A DNA stretch of 64,000 bases from Flavobacterium aquidurense (GTDB lineage: Bacteria > Bacteroidota > Bacteroidia > Flavobacteriales > Flavobacteriaceae): assembly GCF_001404985.1 (NCBI RefSeq), contig NZ_JRLF01000012.1, positions 496,001-560,000 on the forward strand, read 5' to 3'. Below are positions 8,200 through 16,353 of this stretch, one piece after another. The notes beneath the pieces were generated by a model, which was not told the DNA's origin, did no database searches, and saw only the letters and a list, made by a program, of their open reading frames with translations. The translations under genes were made by a program, and so were the position numbers. The first letter of the stretch is position 1. Each line of letters begins with the position of its first letter.

Positions 8200-9954
8200 C
8201 TAGTTAGCGACCGAAAACTGTGAATCATAGAGGTTTTTATAGTATCCGTCGGGTTTATTCAGTAATTCCTGATGCGTTCCCTGTTCTACAATTAACCCTT
8301 TATCCATTACTACGATCTTATCTGCATTTACAATTGTGGCCAATCTATGTGCAATAATAATCGAAGTTCTTCCTTTGGTAATTGTTTCGGTGGCACGCTG
8401 AATCAATTCTTCAGAATAAGTATCAATTGACGATGTAGCTTCATCCAGAATCAAAATACTGGGATTACTGACATATGAGCGTAAAAACGCAATTAACTGT
8501 CGCTGTCCTGAAGAAAGCATTACACCACGTTCCTTAACATCAAAATCATAATTATCTGGCAAACTCATTATAAATTCATGCACACCAATTTTTTTAGCCG
8601 CATTTAAGACCTGCTCACGCGTAATTTCAGGATTATGCAAAGTAATGTTGTTATAAATCGTATCAGCAAATAAAAACACATCCTGTAGAACCACAGCAAT
8701 TTGTTTTCGTAATGATGCCAGTGTATAATTTTCGATGTTGTGACCATCAATAAAAATAGTTCCGCTGTTTATTTCATAAAAGCGATTCAGTAAATTTATA
8801 ATAGTCGATTTTCCTGCTCCGGTAGAACCTACAATGGCAATAGTTTGTCCGGAAGCCACAGATAAATCAATTCCTTTTATAACTTCTTCCTCCGGAATGT
8901 AACTAAAACGGACAGCTTCAAATTCGATACTTCCGTTAAAAACCGGTGCTTCAAGCGTTCCGGTATCCTGAATATGATCCTGAGTATCTATAATATCAAA
9001 AACACGATTGGCAGCAATCATTCCTAGTTGCATCTCGTTGAATTTATCCGCAATCTGACGTAACGGATTAAACAGCATTCCAATAAACATTGTATAAGAA
9101 AATAAATCTCCAAAAGTGGTAAAATGATCCCCGTTCAGGATTTTAAATCCACCGTAAACGACCACCAATCCCAGAGTAATTGACGAAATGATATCTGCAA
9201 TCGGGAAAAATATCGAGTTATATAAAATTGTTTTTATCCACGCAACGCGGTGTTTATTGTTGATTTCCTTAAAGTTTTCAGCCTCGATTTTTTCACGGTT
9301 AAAAAGCTGTACAATCTTCATTCCCGTAACACGTTCCTGTACAAACGAGTTCATGTTGGCAATTTGAGTTCGAACCTCCTCGAAAGCTACCTGCATTTTA
9401 CGCTGAAAAATTCGGGTAATAAAAACCAGAATTGGCATTGCAACCACAACGATCCAGGTTAGTTTCCAGTTCATGTAAAACATAAAAATCAGTACCACCA
9501 GCATTTTCATCAAATCACTAATGATCATGAACAACCCCTGGCTAAAAATACGGGCAATCGATTCAATGTCAGAAACTGATCTGGTAACCAATTGACCCAC
9601 CGGAACCAAATCAAAATATTTCATTCTAAAACTCAAAATGTGCTTAAAAAGTTTCGTTCTAATATCTTTTACAATATCCTGACCCAGCCAGTTTGCCCAA
9701 TAAACAAAATAAAACTGCGAGAAAACTTCAAATAAAAGAACCACTCCCATTAAAATAATATACATCAACAAACCCTGCTTATCATGTGTCTTGATATAGC
9801 CGTCGACCGTTTGTTTTAATAAATAGGGGCGAAGTGCTGCAAAAATTGACAGCGAAACGGCAAAAATTATAACGCCGTAATAGCGCCATTTATAGGGTTT
9901 GGTATATTTTAAAATTCGTTTGAATAATCCGGTATCAAATGCTTTTGCTTTCAT
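8200..9954 (-). CDS. ABC exporter, fused permease-ATPase (MsbA/LmrA type)
   Basis: 584 residues, typical of a half-size exporter that works as a dimer. Residues 1-310 hold six membrane segments (ABC type 1 fold); the remainder is the ATPase with Walker A GSTGAGKST, Q-loop VLQDVFLF, signature LSSGQRQL, Walker B ILILDEATSSID and switch His in IIAHRL. The substrate cannot be read; lipid or drug export is usual. It is separated from truA by a dispersed repeat, so the two may still be co-transcribed. Confidence 0.93.
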   Translation of the reverse strand: MKAKAFDTGLFKRILKYTKPYKWRYYGVIIFAVSLSIFAALRPYLLKQTVDGYIKTHDKQGLLMYIILMGVVLLFEVFSQFYFVYWANWLGQDIVKDIRTKLFKHILSFRMKYFDLVPVGQLVTRSVSDIESIARIFSQGLFMIISDLMKMLVVLIFMFYMNWKLTWIVVVAMPILVFITRIFQRKMQVAFEEVRTQIANMNSFVQERVTGMKIVQLFNREKIEAENFKEINNKHRVAWIKTILYNSIFFPIADIISSITLGLVVVYGGFKILNGDHFTTFGDLFSYTMFIGMLFNPLRQIADKFNEMQLGMIAANRVFDIIDTQDHIQDTGTLEAPVFNGSIEFEAVRFSYIPEEEVIKGIDLSVASGQTIAIVGSTGAGKSTIINLLNRFYEINSGTIFIDGHNIENYTLASLRKQIAVVLQDVFLFADTIYNNITLHNPEITREQVLNAAKKIGVHEFIMSLPDNYDFDVKERGVMLSSGQRQLIAFLRSYVSNPSILILDEATSSIDTYSEELIQRATETITKGRTSIIIAHRLATIVNADKIVVMDKGLIVEQGTHQELLNKPDGYYKNLYDSQFSVAN

Positions 9955-9965
9955 TTTTATTTTTT

Positions 9966-10105
9966 GGAGCTATTCCCGCTTTACGTTACAAGTTTTTCTC
10001 AAAAATGTGTTTTTGTATTATTTTTATAAAGCTTCCGCTGGTCGCTCCATAAAAATTACAAAAACTGCATTTTTTTCAAAAAAGCTTTTCACTGCAATCA
10101 GGGCT
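9966..10105. repeat. Dispersed intergenic repeat of Flavobacteria type
   Basis: A roughly 140-bp non-coding block beginning GGAGCTATTCCCGCTTTACG and ending CTGCAATCAGGGCTA, with CTTCCGCTGGTCGCTCC in the middle. This arrangement resembles a repeat I recall from Flavobacterium intergenic regions; only one copy is in the window. It reaches the last codon of truA. Confidence 0.5.
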
Positions 10106-10844
10106 ATTTTATGATGTAATCGTAATCAATTTCGGTTAAATATAATCCGTGTGCCGGAACCGAGAAACCGGCTTTTTCTCTGCTTTTACTCGCAATGATT
10201 TTTTCAAAATCAGTCAGAGATATTTTGTGTAAACCAATATTTACCAAAGTGCCAACAATAGAACGAACCATATTTCGTAAAAAACGATTTGCTGATATGG
10301 TAAAAATTAAGTTCTTGTTTTCTGTTTTCCAATACGCCTCAAAAATCGTGCAATCAAAAGTGTTTACATCTGTGTTAACTTTAGAAAAACATTGAAAATC
10401 GGTGTGATTCAATAAGATTTTTGCGGCTTCATTCATCAAATCTACGTCTAATTTTTGGTTAAAATACCAACTCAATTCTTCCGAAAAGGGATTTTTAACA
10501 GTATTGATATGATATTCATATGTTCTCTTAGTCGCGTCAAATCTACAATGAGCGTCATCGTGAACTAATTTGATATCAAAAATCGCAATATCTTTTGGCA
10601 AGTATGAGTTGAGTTTATGTATTAAAACCGGAACATCTATTAAAGTGTCAAAATCAAAATGCGCATACATTTCCCTTGCATGAACACCAGTGTCAGTTCG
10701 TCCGGCACCCATTGCATTAATAGGTGAATTTAATAAAACCGAAAGTGCTTTGTTTAAAGTTTCCTGAACAGAAGAGGCATTGGGCTGAAATTGCCAACCG
10801 TGATAATGTGTTCCGTTATAGGCAAATTGAATAAAATATCTCAT
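10104..10844 (-). CDS. truA: tRNA pseudouridine(38-40) synthase TruA
   Basis: Isomerises uridines 38-40 in the tRNA anticodon arm. I place the start at the ATG at 10842-10844 (MRYFIQFAYNGTHYHGWQ), giving 246 residues; an earlier in-frame ATG at 10880 would add 12 residues made from repeat-derived sequence and is not family-like. The catalytic Asp51 sits in AGRTDTGVHA. Further family motifs: RFDATKRTYEYHI and FLRNMVRSIVGTLV. Housekeeping gene. Confidence 0.95.
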   Translation of the reverse strand: MRYFIQFAYNGTHYHGWQFQPNASSVQETLNKALSVLLNSPINAMGAGRTDTGVHAREMYAHFDFDTLIDVPVLIHKLNSYLPKDIAIFDIKLVHDDAHCRFDATKRTYEYHINTVKNPFSEELSWYFNQKLDVDLMNEAAKILLNHTDFQCFSKVNTDVNTFDCTIFEAYWKTENKNLIFTISANRFLRNMVRSIVGTLVNIGLHKISLTDFEKIIASKSREKAGFSVPAHGLYLTEIDYDYIIK

Positions 10845-11316
10845 TTTAAGGTAAAGAGGTTCTAAAGTGCAAAGGTACAAAGGTTTTTTTTCTTTTTAAG
10901 GTTCAAAGAAACAAAGGGACAAAGGTTCATAGGTTTTTCCGAAATGTATATCGTAGAGGCGCACAGCAGTGCGTCTAACATTTGATAGATTTAAAGTAAG
11001 AAAACGAAAAAGGTTTTAGCGTTGCCGGACCTTGACAGATTTTTAAAAACTTTCAGGTTTCTATGTGAATACAAAAAAGACAGGCTGTAATAAATCTAAA
11101 AAAGAAAACCTTTGCACCTTAATATCTCTGCACCTTTATAACTTCTTCCAGAAACTGTTAAAACCTAAAATACAAATCATAGTTTACACAGTAAAAAATC
11201 GTGTCAGAAATTGACAATTCCAACGATTTAATCAAAGGCTTTTTTTAACATTATTTTGAAAAAACTGACAATAGTTAATTTTAAAATTATTTCATTTTAA
11301 TAGGAAATATTTCTGC
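10845..11316. repeat. Intergenic stretch of short phrase repeats
   Basis: About 470 bp without a gene. It holds loose repeats of AAAGGTTCAAAG / ACAAAGG and, near its right end, CCTTTGCACCTT / GCACCTTTATAAC, plus a hairpin at 10957-10974 (AGGCGCAC / GTGCGTCT). The same CTTTGTACCTTTG phrase occurs at 13378-13462 and 18271-18450. No reading frame with coding character. Confidence 0.6.
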
Positions 11317-11324
11317 TATGTTTG
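11317..11324 (+). promoter_or_regulatory. -7 promoter element of the SPFH gene
   Basis: TATGTTTG fits the Bacteroidetes TAnnTTTG consensus, 22 bp before the start codon. No matching -33 TTG at good spacing. Confidence 0.45.
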
Positions 11325-11346
11325 TAATCTAATATAACCAAAAATT

Positions 11347-13263
11347 ATGAATGAAATTACTTCTTATTGGTGGATAATTTTAATCTTATTCTCCATTATT
11401 TTTTACAAATTTATTTTACGGGTTTTCTTCGGGATGGTAATGGTTCCGGAAGATAAAATTGGTTTAGTGACCAAAAAATTCGTTTTGTTTGGAGCGGATA
11501 AATCGCTTCCTGATGGTCGTATTATTGCGACAAAAGGAGAAGCAGGATATCAGGCAAAAACGCTTGCCCCGGGTTTGTACTGGGGAATGTGGATCTGGCA
11601 ATATTCGATAGATATGACCGGATTTACAGTTATACCTGAAGGTAAAATTGGACTCGTTTTAAGTAAAGACGGACAGGAAATCCCAACCGGGAGAATCTTA
11701 GCCAGAAAAGTAGACAGTGACAATTTTCAGGATGCTACTTTTTTCTTAAACAATGGCGGACAAAAAGGGCGTCAGACAGCTTTTATTACAACAGGTTCGT
11801 ATCGTATAAATACGTTCTTGTTTGAAATTGTAATTGCAGATCAAATCAAAATCTACGAGAACATGATTGGTATTGTAACGGCTCTTGACGGAGAACCAAT
11901 TCCGCAAGGACAAATTGCGGGTAAATTTGTTGAAGGTCATAATAACTTTCAGGATTTTGATAAATTTCTGGACAAAGGCGGAAACCGTGGATTACAGCCA
12001 CAGGTAATGTTAGCAGGTTCATACTACATTAATACCTGGGGGATTTTAATTGAACAAAACCCAATGACAGATGTGCCTATTGGATATGTTGGAGTGGTGA
12101 TTTCTTACATTGGCGAAGACGGTCAAGATGTTACAGGTGATACTTTTAAACACGGAAATATTGTTTCGAAAGGACAACGTGGTGTCTGGATGGAACCTTT
12201 TGGACCAGGAAAATATGCATTGAATAAATATACGACAAAATTAGAACCGGTTCCAACAACCAACTTAGTTTTGAACTGGGCAAATGCAAGAAGCGAATCG
12301 CATGATTTAGATAAAAATCTTTCTACGATCACTGTTCGTTCAAAAGATGGTTTTCCATTTAACCTTGATGTGGCACAAATTATTCACGTTCCGGCAAACG
12401 AAGCGCCAAAAGTAATTGCCCGTTTTGGAAGCATGAATAATCTGGTTTCTCAGGTTTTAGAACCTACAATTGGTAACTATTTTAGAAACTCGGCTCAGGA
12501 CAGCGATGTGATTTCTTTTTTAAGTACAAGAAAAGAACGTCAGGAATCTGCTAAAAATCATATCAAATTAGTGCTTGACGAATATAACGTAAATGCTGTA
12601 GATACTTTGATTGGAGATATCGTTCCGCCAGATTCATTGATGAAAACCTTAACGGACAGAAAACTGGCTGAAGAAGAACAAAAAACATATCAAACCCAAA
12701 GAATGGCGCAAGAACAGCGTCAGGGAATGGAGAAAGAAACTGCGATTGCAGATATGCAAAAAGAAATTGTTCGTGCTTCGCAAAGTGTTGAGATCGCACA
12801 ACGTACTGCAGATGCAACGGTTAAAAAAGCAGAAGGAGATGCAACCAGCTTAAAACTAAACGTAAACGCTGAAGCGGAAGCAACAAAAATGCGCGCAAAT
12901 GCCGAAGCCGAAGCTACAAAAGCTAGAGCAGGAGCGCAGGCAGAAGCTACGAAACTAAACGCAAGCGCAGAAGCAGAAAGAATTTCTAAAACAGGTCTTG
13001 CTGAAGCGGAGAAAATTATGGCAATTGGTAAATCGACTGCTGAATCATACCAGCTTCAGGTTAGTGCAATGGGTGGAGACAATTTTACCAGATACAAAGT
13101 AACTGAGGAAATTGGTAAAGGAAATATCAAAGTAATTCCGGATGTATTGATTTCAGGGAATAGCGGTTCTGATGGCTCTATCAGTGGCTTATTAGGATTA
13201 AAACTAATGGAAATGATGGATACCAAAGATTCTAAAGATGTTAAGAATCCTAAGAAACAGTAA
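11347..13263 (+). CDS. SPFH/flotillin-family membrane protein
   Basis: 638 residues. One N-terminal membrane segment (about 7-30, WWIILILFSIIFYKFIL), then three related modules containing P-(E/D)-x-KIGLV / P-x-G-x-I and a SPFH (band 7) region to about 440, then a long Ala/Glu-rich coiled coil (about 440-585) with repeated AEAEATK heptads, and a Gly/Ser-rich tail. Flotillin-like proteins scaffold membrane microdomains. The repeated N-terminal modules make it longer than a classic flotillin. Single gene with its own promoter and terminator. Confidence 0.85.
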   Translation: MNEITSYWWIILILFSIIFYKFILRVFFGMVMVPEDKIGLVTKKFVLFGADKSLPDGRIIATKGEAGYQAKTLAPGLYWGMWIWQYSIDMTGFTVIPEGKIGLVLSKDGQEIPTGRILARKVDSDNFQDATFFLNNGGQKGRQTAFITTGSYRINTFLFEIVIADQIKIYENMIGIVTALDGEPIPQGQIAGKFVEGHNNFQDFDKFLDKGGNRGLQPQVMLAGSYYINTWGILIEQNPMTDVPIGYVGVVISYIGEDGQDVTGDTFKHGNIVSKGQRGVWMEPFGPGKYALNKYTTKLEPVPTTNLVLNWANARSESHDLDKNLSTITVRSKDGFPFNLDVAQIIHVPANEAPKVIARFGSMNNLVSQVLEPTIGNYFRNSAQDSDVISFLSTRKERQESAKNHIKLVLDEYNVNAVDTLIGDIVPPDSLMKTLTDRKLAEEEQKTYQTQRMAQEQRQGMEKETAIADMQKEIVRASQSVEIAQRTADATVKKAEGDATSLKLNVNAEAEATKMRANAEAEATKARAGAQAEATKLNASAEAERISKTGLAEAEKIMAIGKSTAESYQLQVSAMGGDNFTRYKVTEEIGKGNIKVIPDVLISGNSGSDGSISGLLGLKLMEMMDTKDSKDVKNPKKQ

Positions 13264-13334
13264 TTGTTGTAAAATGTAAAAGGTTAGATGTGAAATGTAG
13301 ATATGTGAAAAACAACGCATCTAACATAAATATG

Positions 13335-13369
13335 AAAATCCGATTTGCGAAAGCAATCGGATTTTTTTA
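13335..13369 (+). terminator. Intrinsic terminator (TCCGATTTG hairpin family)
   Basis: Stem TCCGATTTGC / GCAATCGGA with GAAA loop (13339-13361) followed by seven T. It terminates the SPFH gene. Same sequence family as the hairpins at 3895-3925 and 5722-5758, here on the plus strand. Confidence 0.88.
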
Positions 13370-13377
13370 TATAAAAA

Positions 13378-13462
13378 AACTTAGAATCTTAGCAACTTAG
13401 AACCTTAGCATCTTTAAAAAAAACCTTTGTACCTTTGAGCCTCTGAAACTTTGCCCTTCAAA
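13378..13462. repeat. Phrase repeat (CTTAGAACCTTAG / CCTTTGTACCTTTG)
   Basis: Tandem-like variations on ACTTAGAATCTTAG and CCTTTGTACCTTTGAG fill the gap to the next gene. Matches the family at 10845-11316 and 18400-18455. Confidence 0.6.
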
Positions 13463-13466
13463 TAAA

Positions 13467-13961
13467 ATGAAAAAAATCCTCTTGCTTTCCGATACTCACA
13501 GTCATATTGATGATACTATTTTAAAATATGTTCATCAGGCAGATGAAGTCTGGCACGCCGGAGATATTGGTGATTTGAATGTTACAGATACCATAAAAAA
13601 GCTAAAACCTTTGCGTTGCGTTTACGGGAATATAGATGATGCACAAGCCAGATTAGAATTTCCTTTGCACAACAGATTTTTATGCGAAAATGTTGCTGTC
13701 TGGATTACTCACATTGGCGGTTATCCAGGAAAATACAATCCTGCAATTAGGGAAGAAATGGCTTTAAATCCGCCTAAATTATTTATTTGCGGACATTCAC
13801 ATATTTTAAAAGTAATGTTCGATAAAAAGAATAATTTATTGCATATGAATCCCGGTGCAGCAGGAAAAAGTGGATTTCACCAGGTGCGAACCATGCTGAG
13901 GTTTGTAATCGATGATGATAAAATAAAAGATCTGGAGATTATAGAAATCGGTAAGAAGTAG
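13467..13961 (+). CDS. YfcE/MJ0936-family metallophosphoesterase
   Basis: 164 residues, usual length. Binuclear-metal phosphodiesterase motifs are all present: SDTHSH (8-13), AGDIGD, YGNID, THIGG and CGHSHI. Members act on phosphodiesters, but the physiological substrate is unknown. Cytoplasmic, no signal. Convergent with the histidine kinase gene, with only 6 bp between stop codons. Confidence 0.9.
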   Translation: MKKILLLSDTHSHIDDTILKYVHQADEVWHAGDIGDLNVTDTIKKLKPLRCVYGNIDDAQARLEFPLHNRFLCENVAVWITHIGGYPGKYNPAIREEMALNPPKLFICGHSHILKVMFDKKNNLLHMNPGAAGKSGFHQVRTMLRFVIDDDKIKDLEIIEIGKK

Positions 13962-13967
13962 TACATG

Positions 13968-14894
13968 CTAATGAGGAAGCGGAATCTTAATTTTAATTAA
14001 AGTGCCTTCATTTGCTTTTGAAACAATTGACAGGCTTCCTTTGTATTTTTTAATTCTTGCTCTGATTTGGTTTAGACCAAAACCCTCGGATTCATTTAGT
14101 TTTTCGGTCTTAAAACCTTTTCCGTCATCATTTATGATAATGCAGAATTTATTTTCTTTTTCTTCTAATAAAATGTGGGCTTTTTTTGCACCACTATGTT
14201 TTATAATGTTACTAAAAAGTTCTGAAACAATAAAATAGACTTTCATTTCAAATTTTTCCGTATACCTTTTATCTGTTGGGATTTTACTTGAAAATGCAAA
14301 ATTAATACTGGAGTTTGAGTTTTTCTCACACAAATCCTCCAGCGCAAAGATTAAACCAAAACGAACCAAAAGGGCTGGAATCAGATCATGTGACATATCT
14401 CGTAAAAGATCATGCGCTTCTTGTAAAATAGTTTTTGCTTTCTGGATTTCTTCGGATTTTATATTATTTTGTGCTGTAAAAGTGTTTAAATGCAAGCCTA
14501 CAGAAGATAACAAGGAATTAATATTGTCATGTAAAAATGAGGCGATTTTTTTGCGTTCAATTTCATTGCTGTCAATTCCTGCATTAATAATATTAAGCAA
14601 TATTTTTTGCTTGGTATCCTTGCGTTTAATTTTTTGTTTGAGTTTGTTGTTTTGATAAAAGAAATAGAATAAAAAACAAAGTATAATTATAATAACAATA
14701 GAAAGGCTGACGATTTTTTTATTGTGTAATTGCTCAGTTTTTTGAATTTTAGCTTCAGTTGTTTTCTTTAAATTCTCCTGAATTGTAATACTTGATTCAT
14801 GAGTGTTTACAAGTGATTTTTGCTGACTCAATATAGTATTTCCGCCTATAGAAGTGAAGAAAATAAATGCTATAAAAACTCTGATTAAAGCCAT
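13968..14894 (-). CDS. Sensor histidine kinase, NarL-partner type (HisKA_3)
   Basis: 308 residues. Signal/TM segment at 5-22, a short 40-residue periplasmic part, TM2 at about 61-80, then the dimerisation helix with phospho-acceptor His122 in IERKKIASFLHDNINSLL, and a HATPase domain (VSELFSNIIKHSGAK as N-box, DDGKGF as G1, GFGLNQIRARI as G2). The sensor part is very short, so the input may come from a partner or the membrane. Forms an operon with the response regulator upstream (46 bp gap). Confidence 0.92.
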   Translation of the reverse strand: MALIRVFIAFIFFTSIGGNTILSQQKSLVNTHESSITIQENLKKTTEAKIQKTEQLHNKKIVSLSIVIIIILCFLFYFFYQNNKLKQKIKRKDTKQKILLNIINAGIDSNEIERKKIASFLHDNINSLLSSVGLHLNTFTAQNNIKSEEIQKAKTILQEAHDLLRDMSHDLIPALLVRFGLIFALEDLCEKNSNSSINFAFSSKIPTDKRYTEKFEMKVYFIVSELFSNIIKHSGAKKAHILLEEKENKFCIIINDDGKGFKTEKLNESEGFGLNQIRARIKKYKGSLSIVSKANEGTLIKIKIPLPH

Positions 14895-14940
14895 AAACCA
14901 ACTGTGAATTACGAAATAGATTTAATTTTTTTGAATGTGA

Positions 14941-15603
14941 CTAAGGATTTATTAAATTATTTTTCAATGCATATTTTACAAGACCAATAGTGCTTTTGAT
15001 CTGTAGTTTTTTCATGATGTTTTTTCGATGGGTTTCAACTGTATTCATGCTGATAAAAAGTTCCTCGCTAATTTCCTTGCTGCTATATTCGAGTGAAATC
15101 AATATCGTAATTTCGATTTCACGAGCACTTAAAATGGGATTCATAACATAAAGATCCTTGTTGAATTTAGGATTATTATGAGTGAATCTGTTAAAGATTT
15201 TTTCTCTGACAGCATCACAAAAATATTCCTGATTCTGATAGACAGCTTCGATGGCTTCAATGATGTTTTCGCCGGCACATTTTTTTGTGAGATAACCTTT
15301 AGCGCCTAATTTCATTACTTCCTTTATAAGTTTTAGATCATCATAGCTGGATAAAATAATAACTTTACAGGGAAACTCTTTCTTACTGAATTCTTTTAGT
15401 GTTTCAATGCCATCTTTTTTAGGCATGCTTATATCCAGGATCAAAATATCGGCGTTGTCCATAATAACATCATCATAAACAGTAGTTCCGTCTAAGGAGC
15501 TGCCTACAACCTCAAAGTTGTTTACAGTCTGGAGTAAATTCGTAAGGCCATCGATAAGTACTTGATGATCATCAGCAAGATGTATCCTTATTTTTTGTGT
15601 CAT
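14941..15603 (-). CDS. LuxR/NarL-type response regulator
   Basis: 220 residues. Receiver domain with acidic pocket (ADDH, Asp11-Asp12), phospho-acceptor Asp57 in LILDISMP and Lys in KGYLTKK; C-terminal LuxR-type HTH (LSAREIEI to NTVETHRKNIMKKL, about 157-212). First gene of the two-gene operon with the kinase at 13968-14894. Targets unknown. Confidence 0.94.
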   Translation of the reverse strand: MTQKIRIHLADDHQVLIDGLTNLLQTVNNFEVVGSSLDGTTVYDDVIMDNADILILDISMPKKDGIETLKEFSKKEFPCKVIILSSYDDLKLIKEVMKLGAKGYLTKKCAGENIIEAIEAVYQNQEYFCDAVREKIFNRFTHNNPKFNKDLYVMNPILSAREIEITILISLEYSSKEISEELFISMNTVETHRKNIMKKLQIKSTIGLVKYALKNNLINP

Positions 15604-15626
15604 GATTTTTTATGGAACTTAAAAAG

Positions 15627-15654
15627 CAAATTTATGAAAAAAATATCTTACAAA
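15627..15654 (-). promoter_or_regulatory. Promoter of the two-component operon
   Basis: On the minus strand TTTG (15651-15654), a 16-bp spacer, then TAAATTTG (15627-15634), a good Bacteroidetes -33/-7 pair 24 bp before the response-regulator start. Confidence 0.6.
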
Positions 15655-15694
15655 GTTGTTTTAAATTCTATAAGTTGATTTTGAAAAACAGAGA

Positions 15695-15726
15695 TACAAA
15701 AAAACCCGAATTATAAATTCGGGTTC
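15695..15726 (-). terminator. Intrinsic terminator of the DUF4293 gene
   Basis: Stem AACCCGAATT / AATTCGGGTT (15703-15725) with T-run on the minus strand, 30 bp past the stop. Confidence 0.85.
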
Positions 15727-15756
15727 TCTTCGCACAAAAAAATTAAGTTTATAGGT

Positions 15757-16170
15757 TTATCTCAAACGGTCTACAGATTTTACGAGATCTTCATCCTTCT
15801 TGATGGCCTTATTAGCTAAAACTAATAATACGATAGCAACAATTGGCAGAAACATCCCAATACCTTTCTCTGAAACAGCAACTGTTTCTCCAGATAAATT
15901 TAGAGAGCGATATACAAACAATCCTAATAAAATTAAATTTAATATTATGTTCAGTCTGCCCATTACAAACTGATTTTGTCTTTTCTTGTATGAAATGATA
16001 CTTATGATAGTAAGCATAGTACTTAATCCCAGCAAAATTGTGTAAAACTGATCTTGCATAAAATAAAATGTTTTACCATTATTTAATGTCCAAAGCGGAA
16101 TAAAAAATAATAATACCCCCGTAATTAAAAAGGTAAGAATTAAATATACTGTTTGAATTCGTTGTATCAT
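15757..16170 (-). CDS. DUF4293 integral membrane protein
   Basis: 137 residues, four predicted membrane segments (starting MIQRIQTVYLILTFLITGVLLFF, then about 42-60, 72-90 and 108-124), no soluble domain. The MIQRIQTVYL start is characteristic of the Bacteroidetes-restricted DUF4293 family. I recall this family lying divergent from rho in related genomes, as here. Function unknown. Confidence 0.88.
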   Translation of the reverse strand: MIQRIQTVYLILTFLITGVLLFFIPLWTLNNGKTFYFMQDQFYTILLGLSTMLTIISIISYKKRQNQFVMGRLNIILNLILLGLFVYRSLNLSGETVAVSEKGIGMFLPIVAIVLLVLANKAIKKDEDLVKSVDRLR

Positions 16171-16187
16171 GATCTAAAATTGTTTTA

Positions 16188-16195
16188 CAAAAATA
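16188..16195 (-). promoter_or_regulatory. -7 element of the DUF4293 gene
   Basis: TATTTTTG on the minus strand fits TAnnTTTG, 18 bp before the start codon. Confidence 0.4.
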
Positions 16196-16353
16196 TATTT
16201 TCTTTTTTTAAAATACTATTGTATGATTAAATTTTATTCGTATTATTGCATCATAATACCGTAAGCACTTCATACTGCGGTCAATCGAAAACAATTATCT
16301 ACCTATTCTTTTTACAGTATTTCCGTTAAAATAATTAAATTCATAGAACATTC

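Noticed and set aside
10845..10880. Upstream ATG for truA at 10880
   Set aside because: Adds 12 residues drawn from the AAAGGTTC repeat; family start MRYFIQFAYNG fits the ATG at 10844.
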